NCBI GenBank assembly: GCA_018136815.1
Contig: CM030933.1
Span: 4,268,341 to 4,332,340 of the forward strand
Reading direction: 5' to 3'
From: Isochrysis galbana
Lineage: Eukaryota; Haptophyta; Isochrysidales; Isochrysidaceae
DNA length: 64,000 bases
The notes beneath the pieces are model-generated. The model did no database searches. It saw only the letters and a list, made by a program, of their open reading frames with translations, and was not told the DNA's origin. Below are positions 21,858 to 31,802 of the stretch, in pieces. How positions within the stretch are numbered: position 1 is the stretch's first letter; each line of letters opens with the position of its first letter. A program made the translations under genes and the position numbers.

Positions 21858-23066
21858 AGAGTCGGAGATTCAAGACGGAAAGGCTCTCGAGGTAGTTGTT
21901 TGCTCAGCTATACGAGTTCGTGATTTCTCTATGACTTCTCCATTTTGGTCCCTCCTCCGACCCTCCCATAGCTGCATATAATATCCTTCCCACAAAATAT
22001 ACGAAGGGGGAGGTGTCATACAGCTGCCCCTCCCCCCCCCCCCCCTCCCCCCCAACCCGCGAAGGCTAAATGCGCGAACGAGAATGCGAGCTAGAGGGTA
22101 GAGGGTGCAATCCATGCAGTGTCTTCACCTCCCTCCACCCTTCTCCCTCCCTTTCGGAGCCCCACCAATCCCTGTCATAGCCTTACCGCACTAGAGTGGT
22201 CTCCCGTACGTGAAAGAGTGAGAGCGACCCGTCCATGCCTGGCCCGCCTTTCCCCTCCGAGATATCTGCAACCCTTCCCCAGCCACATTGGTTGGTGTTA
22301 CCATCCCGCTGTCCCTGATACTCTCTCCTAGCCCCTTGGATCCGCGTTCGTACCAGTGCCCCGAAAGAAAGAAAGACGGCGTGTGGGATGGGAGAGAGCA
22401 AGACCAATCCTGCCGTGTCTAGCCCTCATTGCCCATCTTCGACCTCCTAGATCGTTCCATACGCTCTCTAGTCAACCCTCCCACTCCGTCACCCCTTCCA
22501 ACCCGCCCGTAGCCCCCTGAACCGGCGTTCCCACTGGCTACCTGAGAGAGAGAGAAGGCGTGTGAGACGGGCGAGAGTGAGATCGAGAGGTGTGGGAGCG
22601 AGTGGAGCGCGTCCAGGATGCCGCGCGGCCACATGATGAGGCAGAGATATCCTCGCTGATGCCCGCCTCCCGCCCGTCGAGCCCGGCTCGCCGTGGGCGG
22701 GGGGCTGGGCTCGCTGCTCCCTTACCCCCGTCCCCCCACCCCCCCACCCCTCAGTTGGCGTTCTCTGGCTGGCCTGGGCGGGACGCCGCGGGAGGGGGGG
22801 GACAGAGAGAGAGGAGAGTTGGAGAGAGACAGAGAAGAGAGCGGGGAGGAGGAGGTCCGAATCAAAGAAAAAATCAATGGTGTGGGCAGGAGAGAGGGGA
22901 AAAGGAGGGAGAGAAAGAGAAAGGGGGAAGGTAAGCGTAGAGTGCATGGTGATGAGGAGACGGCTACATTTAGTGTACAGTACGTGGTATTTCATGGAAA
23001 TACGTAAGAATATTACGGTTTGGAAATGGGGAGTGAGACCGCACGGAGAGACACCGACACCAGAAA
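21858..23066. other. Spacer, GA/CT-rich
   Basis: Contains poly-C/poly-G stretches (~22026-22052), CT-rich blocks and two related purine/pyrimidine segments. No gene is supported; long Pro/Ser or Arg/Glu frames here arise from low complexity. Confidence 0.45.
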
Positions 23067-24065
23067 TATCTCTTAAGAGGCGGCTGGAAGCACCTGCAAA
23101 GGTGCTTCGAGACCCTTTTTTATTCCTAGCATATTGGCGGCTCCTTGGAGCCTAGAGGACATTAAAATTGAGCTGGAGCCTTGCCATCAATATGGAGGAC
23201 TAGTCTTATGCATAAGATGGAGTCGCATCGCCCGAAATTTGCTCCCATGACCTGATCGGTGGCGATGCTGCCGACGAGCCGGCGTCGCACGTCGTTCACA
23301 ACGCATGCTGCAGGAGATCGAGTCAGAGTTCACAACTCTCATCAAGATTATACGTGTCGGGGGCATTTATTGATGCTGAGTAATCTAAGCCTTACAAATC
23401 ATACACAAGATGAACTGCTCACAAACGCTTTGGACCAGAATATTTGATGGGCAAAGCGTTCCCCTTTGAGACAGACCACATACAAGCGAGCGGAGACGAG
23501 CACACAACACACACAAGCATTCAGACTGCACGTGCGCGCATTGCAGTGGACTGCCTGCGCGTCGCCGTGGCCAGCGCGCAGGCAGTCCATATGTGTCTAG
23601 CCATAACACTCCCTGATCGGGCGCGCAGACACAGACAGCCTGCCGTAAAATTGCTGGCTCGTGCTCGTGCGCTGCGCCATTGCCGCTGCAGCAGCTAGCC
23701 GCCAACACCAGCAGCCACTCGCCCGCCACTGTGGCGATCGGAACGTGCCGAACCACAAACAAAGGCAACCAGGCTTGTCAGTCCCCCTTCCCACCGCCTA
23801 GATGTTCGCCCATCTGCTCGTGAAAGGTGAAGCACCTTTCGCGGCGCGCGCATGCAGCGCCGCCCAGGTGACACAAATGGTGACCTAGCTCGCGCTGCGC
23901 GTCGAGCTGGGGGCTAGGGCCAAGATATGATGGGTGAGGGGTATGGAGACGCCCTCCCATGCCGCTACAGCCGCCAACGAGGTGGTCTGAGAGGCATGGG
24001 AGGGGACGGCGCGGCGCGGCGACGGCGTGCAGCACCTCCGAAGGTGCTTCGCCTCTTAAGAGATA
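23067..24065. mobile_element. Putative 999-bp non-autonomous TIR transposon with terminal and central hairpins
   Basis: Bounded by a perfect 16-bp inverted repeat, TATCTCTTAAGAGGCG at 23067-23082 and its complement at 24050-24065. Just inside each end is a hairpin made from the same word: GAAGCACCT-gcaa-AGGTGCTTC (23087-23108) and AGCACCT-ccga-AGGTGCT (24031-24048). A third hairpin with a perfect 14-bp stem (GGACTGCCTGCGCG) spans 23548-23588, almost exactly at the midpoint. Flanks are AAA on each side; alternatively the outer TA is a TA target duplication, as in Tc1/mariner elements. No transposase is encoded. A solo end of the same family appears at ~50821-50850. Confidence 0.6.
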
Positions 24066-24541
24066 AAAGAGACCGTCCACACACATGCAAACCATATCAC
24101 AGGAGACCTTGTGGTGGACAGAGAGCGCGCGGGGGAAGAGAGAGGTGAGGATAGGAAGAGAGAGAAGAAAACGAGAGAGAGCGAGAGGATGAATTTGGGC
24201 GGGGGCTCTCCCCTCATGCCGTCCTGTGTGCTGAACTAACGATAGAAATGTGGCCTGTTCACGAGAACAAAACTCGTGTGGACTGTCCGTGCTGCTGTCC
24301 GGAATGGTGTGGTGAGGCCGAGCAAGAGGCGGGTACTCTTAGAAAGTGGAAGCGTTGGGGGTAGGAGGCCGGATGGTGTGGAGTTGGGGTTGGGAGTGAT
24401 TGGACCTGGTTGTGCCACGGGTCTAGGCGTCTAGGCGGGGTAGGGGTAGGGGTAGGGCGGAGGCGCAGGAGCAGGAGGCAGGAGCAGGAGGAGGCAAGAG
24501 GCAAGGGATTCTAAGATCTAGATGCTCCGTTAGGCTGATAT
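24066..24541. other. Spacer
   Basis: Begins purine-rich, then (~24340-24490) consists of GGGTTGGGG/GGGGTAGG-like degenerate G-rich repeats. No gene is seen. Confidence 0.4.
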
Positions 24542-24726
24542 GAGTCCATTAGTCCGTCTAAAAAAAATCTGAAGATTCTGGGCTACACACCTACTATTGC
24601 CTGGGTATCCCCTCTCTACTCACACCGCCCTTAAATTCCCTCCCTCCACCTCTTTCCCTGCCCCCCTTCATTCCTTGGTCTTCGGTTTCAGGGGTCCGGC
24701 CCTGGTGGAGTCCATTAGTCCGTCTA
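24542..24726 (-). mobile_element. Short retroposed element (family C) with 19-bp target duplication
   Basis: The insert 24561-24707 (147 bases) is flanked by perfect 19-base direct repeats GAGTCCATTAGTCCGTCTA at 24542-24560 and 24708-24726. Read on the minus strand it begins CACCAGGGCCGGACCCCTGA and ends AATCTTCAGATTTTTTT, a T-run like a Pol III terminator. A second copy lies at 60094-60235. A long perfect duplication is typical of LINE-mediated retroposition. No tRNA-type A/B boxes were recognised. Confidence 0.75.
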
Positions 24727-25542
24727 GCACGGAACAGGTCTCTGTGCGTTCCCTACATGTGAAACACAGTCAAACTTAGAAATAAAACAGCAAAAACTGT
24801 GTGTTTTTTGCCGTCGAAAGAAAACACGGAGAAAAACAGTGTAATAAAACCTGATGGGGCACTCCTGCCGTCGCCAACGAGCAACGAGCAGGAGGGAGCC
24901 CACGAGGTCAGGGGGGGCGCTGGACACTAGCCCCACCTGGGTGTCCTCCAACCCATCTCTAACGTCCCCCGGCAGGAAGAATTCGTCCTCCGTTGACCCC
25001 TGCGCGGGGTCGCCCTCGACCCTCGACCGGGTTGGCCCGTCGGGCGGGTCGACGAGCTCGGGGGAGTCGTTGACGGCGCCGGCGTCGGCGGGGGCGAGCG
25101 AAGCGGGGGTGGCTGACATAAGCTTGAGCGCGTGCGTGTGTGTGTGTGCTGGGGCGAAGCTGGCGGCGCGCGGCGGCGAGGGAAAAGGGGGGAAGCGTCG
25201 CCCCTCTCCCGCGGGGGGCTTCCCTCTCGCTTCTTTTCCCCGGTCTTCGCGCGCCGCTGCTCCGTTGGCGTTCACTTGCGCAAACTAAAGTTCGCTGTCT
25301 AGTAACATAGATATTTCTGGAGAAAAGCCAACGGGGGAAGGGAGGGGCTCGCGTGGGGGAGAGGTGTACCGTCCGTCCATCGCGCCGAGCCGCGCCTCTC
25401 CCCGCTCCCCCCAACTTTTACTATCTCTGCTCGCGACAGCCGCTGCACCGTGCGTCTTCGTGCTGCCTCCTATCTTCGTCCACCTGCACTTCCTCCATCA
25501 CACTCTTCCTGTCACCCCACCCGCCCTCCTCTTTTCCTCCGA
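24727..25542. other. Spacer and probable 5' leader of the sulfatase gene
   Basis: 24770-24850 carries a degenerate copy of the AGAAAAACAG / CTGTTTTT repeat family (family G). 24900-25280 has overlapping open frames on both strands without recognisable domains. 25370-25542 is pyrimidine-rich and is probably the 5' UTR of the sulfatase gene, or an unrecognised first exon. Confidence 0.35.
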
Positions 25543-28128
25543 ATGCCTGGCCGCTCAAGCGTCGTCTTCCTTCTGCTCGATGACTGGGGCTCTTACGATG
25601 CCGCATTCCGCGAGGCGCAGCTGGGACGGACGCCGACTTTACACACGCCGCGAATCGACGAGCTCGCTTCTGCTGGAGTTCAACTCGCCAGGTACTACGT
25701 GCAGCCCATCTGCTCGCCCACACGCTCGGCGCTGCTCTCAGGCCGCTACCAGATCCACACAGGGCTGCAAGATGGCATCATCGAGGCGCACGCGCGGGTC
25801 TGCCTCCCGCCGGCATTTGGTACTATGGCTGACGCCTTCCAGCAACTCGGGTACAGCACGCATATGGTTGGCAAGTGGCATGTAGGCATCTACAAGCGTG
25901 AGTGTCTGCCTTGGTACCGTGGCTTCGACACCTTCTACGGCTTCCTAACTGGCTCCGAGTACCACTACACAAAGATCCAACGCATCGCAAGGGGGACCGA
26001 GAACGTCTCGCGGTTGTATCCAGACTTTCGCACTCACACCGGGCCTGCACTCTCGGACTGCATCGCGTCTTCAACGGCACCATTGGATGCCGGCTGGACC
26101 TGTGAAAGCAGCTCTAGGAACGAGTCTTCTAGCGAGTACGAAGAGATGAATGGTCAACTTTTCTCGATCAATGACTCCGAACCTTCCGGAAGAATGAGCC
26201 TCAGCGACGCGCAGGCGATGTGCAACAAACGACGTGATTGTGATGCTTTCTCATTTCGCCCTAGTGCGGCCTGCGCTGAAGGGGATTGTGAAGTTTACTT
26301 TGCGAGATCGACCCGACAAGTATCGGCAACAGCAGGGTGGCGCACGCGCGTGCGCTGTCCACGTGTGAACTGGCAGATGGACCCACGGTGCTACTCAACC
26401 CACATGTTCACCGCTGAAGCCACTCGCATAATTGCCAAGTCGGAGCATGCCTTGAAAGTCAGAGCTGGAGCCGGCCGAACACTTGGTGGGTCCTTCAAAC
26501 CCATCTTCTTGTACCTTGCACTCCAAGCTGTCCATGAGCCTGTCGAGGTGCCTCTACCGTACGAGCGCATGTATTCGGCTACCATATCTGATCGCACTCG
26601 GCGTGTCTATTCAGGTCTTTGTCTATCTCTAGCACAACCGCCTGCGTCTTATACAGCTCTCCTCATGCGGTGCACCGCAGCGGCGAGAGAGAAGCACCGC
26701 GCCTTGCATCCGCCTTAACTTCTTCCCCCGCCTTCCTAACGGTCGCTCCGCAATGCCAAACGTGGCCCACCAGAAGCGAACGGCATGCCCTTCTAAGTGG
26801 TGATATAGAGCGTGGTCTCAGCCACCACTACACGCATGCCCACCGCAGGGATGGTCTCTGCCGTTGATGAGTGCCTCTCGAACGTCACATCTGCGCTGGC
26901 GGCATCCTCGATGCTCTCTTCGACCATCGTTGTGGTCTCGAGCGACAATGGCGGATGGATGGGATATGGAGGTACATGGAAGCCTGGCTGTGGGCACCAT
27001 GTTTGGGCTGCGTTTCGAGTGCCTTCAGGTCGTATGCCCTCCTAGATATCTTTCATTCCTGCTCCCTGGACTGTAGGGCTCAACTACCCATTTAGGGGCC
27101 ACAAAACCACCATGTGGGAAGGTGGTATGCGTGCAATTGGATTTGTCTATGCTCCAATGCTACTACCGCCATTCAGGGTATCAGAGCAAATCGGTTTGCA
27201 ATCAGCTCCCTCTATTGCTTCAGCTCCGTCGACATATCGAGAGCTGCCTAGTATCTCAAGTGCATCGACCTCCCGGACTTTTGATGGGCTCTTCCATGTG
27301 ACCGACTGGCTTCCCACTCTCGTGCGAGGAGCGGCAGGTGTGGATGTACGTAGTCTTGGAGCGCATTTTTTTGGCATTGATGGCATCGATCAGTGGGACG
27401 CCATTGCGCAGGTAGCGATACCCGGAGGTGCTGTTAGGACGCGAGGACTACAACCTGATGCCCGTTCAGGGCATCACATTTCAAGTGTCGCGGCTAGGAC
27501 GGATGGTAGCAGTTGGCCTCACTCCTTGCACACGGTGGTGAGCACACCTCGCCAACAAATTCTGCACAACATCGAGGGTATCGGCGGACGTGGCGCCGCT
27601 GTTCTGCGCGTGGCGCAATATAAGCTCATGCTGAATATGGCGCCGTCACGTGGATTCGACGGCTGGTGTGACATGTGCCGTAGCTCCGAGGGATGCACGG
27701 TGCCTGTAAACGCCGGTCCTGGCTCAGAGGGGCCAGCTATCAAGCTTGTCCAGCATGGCGCACAAGTTTGCTGTTGGAATCCACCGATGCTAGATGGCAG
27801 CTGCCCGAATGCTACGCGCCCCCAACCGCCGCCACCCGTGCTGCTATTCGACATTGATGAGGACCCTCGGGAATTGCATAATATTGCCGACAGCTCGCCC
27901 TCCATCGTCTCAGAGATGCTCCGCCTCATGGATGTGCACAACCGCAGTGCTGTTTCATGCTGCATTTGCACAGGCTCAACACCCGATGAGCTGGAGATGA
28001 GCCAGCCTCCACTTGAAGATTTCTGGTTCCGTTTCCGTGACGAGGGCCCCAACTCCGACCCTTCATGCAAATTGATGAACGAGCCGCCGTGGCGCGCCAG
28101 TCGCATGTCGCGTCCTTTGGTGTTCTAG
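25543..28128 (+). CDS. Arylsulfatase (ARSB-like) with inserted cysteine-rich module, three exons
   Basis: Exons 25543-26614, 26849-26971 and 27077-28128; junctions TCAG|GTCTTT / CCGCAG|GG and GGAG|GTACAT / TGTAG|GG keep phase, giving 748 residues. It hydrolyses sulfate esters. Metal-binding LLLDDWG lies at 10-16; the formylglycine motif C57-S-P-T-R61 is followed by SALLSGRYQIHTGLQ, the ARSB/I/J form. Others include GKWHVG (basic Lys/His), FLYLALQAVHEPVEVP, YSGMVSAVDECLSNVTSAL, SSDNGGWMGYGG / LNYPFRGHK, WEGGMRAIGF and HVTDWLPTL. All key residues appear present. Between the Lys/His motif and FLYLAL are ~120 extra residues (about 155-275) rich in cysteine, with C-DAFSF and a GWRTRVRC end, reminiscent of apple/PAN modules. 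No signal peptide follows the chosen ATG; a preceding exon may supply it. Confidence 0.88.
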
Positions 28129-28889
28129 CGAATCGGGGGGTCAACCTATTCTATTCCGTGACCACGTTTGCAATGCAACTTGGACATCGTATTTGTGGTT
28201 GTCCGAACACCGTTCGAGAAAGAGCGGCTGAGCACTATTCGGAGGAAGTAATGAATAAATCACATAATATTCTCGCCGCGCACGCGAATCTGGACCCGCT
28301 ACTCTCACGCAAGCGTTATACTTCTACACCCCCACTGCCACTGCCCCCCGGCCCTGCCCTCCCCCGCCATCAAGCGACTCCCTCCGTGCACTACTAGGGA
28401 CTAGGGGGCTAAGGGTAATAGGCTTAGGTATTGTCCGGTCAGACTAAGTTTATACTTAGCTCACCGATGGGCGCATGGAGGGCACGAGCCCTCCCCCTCT
28501 CTCCACTCCTCCGCCTTGCCGCTGTGGGGGAGGAACCAAGTCGCGTTCCGTCGAAAGAGGACCAGGCGTTTTGTTTTCACTTATCTTCTATTGGTTGAAC
28601 CCCGCATTCCAGTCAGTCACACCGTTAGAGTCACACTTTCACACATAGTATTGAGACAATGGGGCTCCTCTGGCCTACACGTGTCGCATCCGCGATCGAC
28701 CTTTTTGTTTTAGAAGTTGTTTGCGTTTCTTTGTTCCCTCCTTGCAGGCTAGCCACGAGTCACCGTCGTAGTGTCCTACATTCGTCCATTCGCCCTTGTT
28801 GCCCTCGCCTCCTTTATCGCCTCCTTTGTCGCCTGCTTGCCCCCCACCTGGCTTACCTCCTTGCGTGCTCCTCGCGTTTTAGGCTAAGT
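28129..28889. other. Spacer
   Basis: Holds an inverted family-A repeat (28441-28526) and CT-rich sequence that may belong to the retroelement beginning at 28890. No gene is seen. Confidence 0.4.
28441..28526 (-). repeat. Dispersed repeat family A, inverted partial copy
   Basis: The reverse complement runs from TTCCTCCCCCACAGCGGC through GGAGTGGAGAG and GGGCTCGTGCCCTCCATG to the terminal hairpin CTAAGTATAAACTTAG, matching the last ~85 bases of the copies at 9263 and 54090. Confidence 0.7.
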
Positions 28890-30318
28890 CGCGCGGTCAG
28901 GTATCGCCGGTGCAAGGAACCGCCCCATGTGTGACCCTGATTCCCCCTCAGGTGTTGGCCGTTGGATTATATCGTGGCGCTATTTTACTTCGGTCTTCAT
29001 CAAATCACTTAAGGGTTTTCGAAAGATGCCAACCCACCTGCTTCCAGAACATTTCGACGATCTTTGCCGCACGCTCGCCGACATCAAGACCGACGCCGAC
29101 GCCCTGTGCGCCGAGGGTGTCAGCGCCCCGCGCGTCCTTGTTGTCGGCGAGACGAGCGGAGTTGTCTCGTCTATGTTTCTTCTCGCCGGCGCCGACGTCG
29201 CGACGTGCGACCTGTGCCCGTCCGAGGTGGAATATGTTCCGCACTTCGAAGGGGACGCGGATCTCGTTCAAGATCTCGGGTGGGACCTCGTCATAGCCCA
29301 CCCTCCGTGCACCTACCTCTCTAACGCCGGCTTGAGGTGGATTCACTCCAACCCCGAGCGCCTCGCCAATACCGCCGCCGCCGCCGCCCAGTTTCGCCGC
29401 CGCCTGGAGGCTAAAGCGCCATTCCTGGCAGTCGAGAACCCCAAGATGCACTACTACGCTAAGGCGTTGTTGGACGGCATCGAAGCTACGCAATACGTCC
29501 ACCCGTGGCAGCACGGCACCGGACACACGAAAGCTACAGGACTCTACCTCTCCTCGAGCCTCCCTCCGCTCCAACCAACGTGCATTGTTCCGGGCCGAGA
29601 GGCCGTGATGGCTAACCTTCCCATGACCCCTCATCGCGGCGCTCTCCGGAGCCGCACTTACGTGGGCATCGCGGGGGCGATGGCATCTCAGTGGATGCCG
29701 GTGGTCCTGGACCACTGCCGTTCGGCATCTCACCGACACCACGACTCTGCCTCCGCCCTTCTAGCGCGAGCTCGCGAGGCGCAGGCCTCGCAATCGCCAC
29801 CTGTTCAGCAGCACCCGAGCAACGCCCCCTCTCCTACGGCGATCGCCGCGATAGATACGGCTTGGATGCCGTGGCTCGAGAAGCCGCGGGAGCGCACTCT
29901 CCCCGTCCGTCCGGCTCGCATGCTCCGCAAAATACGCAACCGGTGGCGCGTGTGGACCACTACCCCCGCCTCCGCCGGACCCCTCTCATTCTCCTGGGTT
30001 CCAGTGCCCGACTCACTGGCCCGAGCACTCGACGCCTCGCTTGGGACGTCTGCATGCCCTACTTGGACGACATTGGCGTCTGGTCGACGGGTACTGGCGC
30101 GACGCTTGATGAGCGCATTGAGGCCTCGTTCGAGCAGATGCTCCACCGCCTCGATCTCGTACTCGAACGCTTGCGTTGGGCGCGCGGTCAGGTATCGCCG
30201 GTGCAAGGAACCGCCCCATGTGTGACCCTGATTCCCCCTCAGGTGTTGGCCGTTGGATTATATCGTGGCGCTATTTTACTTCGGTCTTCATCAAATCACT
30301 TAAGGGTTTTCGAAAGAT
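28890..30318 (+). mobile_element. Rearranged retroelement: methyltransferase-like ORF and reverse-transcriptase fragment between 138-bp direct repeats
   Basis: Perfect 138-base direct repeats at 28890-29027 and 30181-30318 (start CGCGCGGTCAGG, end TTTTCGAAAGAT). They lack TG...CA ends, so they are not typical LTRs. The ORF 28927-30225 (a second ATG lies at 29026, at the repeat edge) encodes, after MPTHLLPEHF, a fold like phage C5-cytosine DNA methyltransferases: VLVVGETSGVVSSMFLLAGA, D-L-C-PSE, GWDLVIAHPPCTYLSNAG (motif IV Pro-Pro-Cys) and FLAVENPKMHYY. After ~29750 the frame loses similarity. In another frame, at ~30050-30180, CMPYLDDIGVWSTG and SFEQMLHRLDLVLERLRWA is the catalytic palm of a Ty3/gypsy-type reverse transcriptase with YLDD. 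Protease, RNase H and integrase are missing. This is a deletion derivative of a methyltransferase-carrying retrotransposon. Confidence 0.65.
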
Positions 30319-30948
30319 TCCCTCCTTATTCCTGTGCGTAACTGTCGCCCCGTCGGATCGTCCGTCGCCCCGTCGCTCTCTTGTCGGCATTCTCTTCCTT
30401 GTTCGATCTGCCAGCGGGTTCCTGTGCGTTCCGTGATAGGGATACGTTAGTGTGGAGAGTGTTGATGTGAGTGTAGTGTCATCTCGTCGGTCCATCGGCC
30501 TCTAGCCGTCTGTCGGCTGTCGTTCTTCGTTCGTCGCTCTCGTCCTCGTTCTCGTCCCCGTTCTCGTCCCTCGTTCTCAACACTACCTCAATACCAAACC
30601 TCTCCAATCCCTCAGCCCCAGCCTATCCATCCCGATCCGCCCAGCCATGTCCGCTCCGTCGTCGCGCTCGCCCTCGCCCAGGCCCGTCCTCCCGCCTTTC
30701 TCTGCTGAGGAGGTGGTCCAGCCCGTCATTGGCCACTCCCCAACTTCCGCCGCGCCTCTCGCCGCTTCCCTTCCGTTCCCTCCGTTCCCATCCGAGGCAG
30801 TGGTAACCTCGGATCCGTCAACACGTCTATTTCGCATCACAAACAGAGGTTTTGTTTTCACATATCTGGCAAGCCTCACTCACACCTTCTATCTTCTTTC
30901 TTCTTTGTCTTCCTTTCCTTCTCCGAGGCCCAAGACCCTCCCTTGATA

Positions 30949-31075
30949 GGCCCAGGTAGAAATATGCAGCATATGCAATTGCACATTTGGGTAGATTTGT
31001 CAGATCTGCATACATATGTCGACACATTTTCGCATATTTTTTGCATATTTGGGTAGAAGTGGAGCGGGAGAGAGG
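30949..31075 (+). repeat. Dispersed repeat family F, copy 1
   Basis: About 127 bases, AT-rich in a GC-rich setting: GGCCCAGGTAGAAATATGCA, CATATGCAATTGCA, TTTGGGTAGATTTGTCAGAT, ACACATTTTCGCATATTT, ending GTGGAGCGGGAGAGAG. Nearly identical to 35726-35851. Contains nested palindromes (GCATATGC, CAATTG, CATATG). Confidence 0.85.
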
Positions 31076-31742
31076 GGCCCACCACCGAGCGGCAGAAGAT
31101 GATTTCTGCTTTGGGTGGTGGTGGTGGGTTCCCGCCAGATGCGCTGTGAGGCGCTCTGGCAAGATCTTGGGCTTTTCTGCTCGCTGCAGAGTAGAGAGCT
31201 ACGACGTGGCCCGTCCTGAGGCCGCCCACGGGTCTTGCCTCATCGATCAGCGCCGAATCTGGCACTGTCAGAGAGAGGAGGGCCGCGAGGGCAGCCTCAA
31301 CGCGGGGGCTCGTCAGCCACGCGTGGACGGCCGCGTCGGTGAGCTGGTCCTGGTTCTCGATGCCGAGTTCGAGTAAGCGCGAATCCTGCGAGGGGCGGGT
31401 CGGGATGGTCGGGGCGGGGTCTGTGGTAGCCAGGGTAGCCGCGTGCGCGCGCTGTGAGGAGCTGGGTGGGCTGCGCGGGCAATGATGCCAGAGGGTCAGG
31501 GGGTGGTCGGACTGTCGGCAGCCCGACACGGCGCTGCATCGGGCGGGAATCAAATGCCGAATGTAGCTTAGATATAAAGGAACCGATCCCCCCGCGGGCG
31601 CGATCGCCAAATCTTTACGGGTAGAGCGTGAGCGCGCGTGACGGAGGGGGGGAGAGGGGGGGAGAATCGCACCATTTCCTGGCTAAGATTTTCGTGGCGG
31701 CAGGTGGCCCCCCCTGAAGGTTTTTTATTGGGCCTTGCGCCA

Positions 31743-31802
31743 CGGTCAAAAAATACAGCCCAACCCTTACTAATAGTTAAAAAGCCCCCGTTTGACCGCC
31801 CT
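31743..31802 (+). repeat. Dispersed 56-base inverted-end repeat (family E), copy 1
   Basis: CGGTCAAA at 31743 and TTTGACCG at 31791-31798 frame an AT-rich core ending TTAAAAAGCCCCCG, followed by CCCTAG. Related copies are at 36869-36930 and 42505-42561. Confidence 0.6.

Noticed and set aside
28890..30318. Canonical LTR retrotransposon with 138-bp LTRs
   Set aside because: Repeats lack TG...CA ends, no primer-binding site or polypurine tract was seen, and no target duplication could be found outside them.
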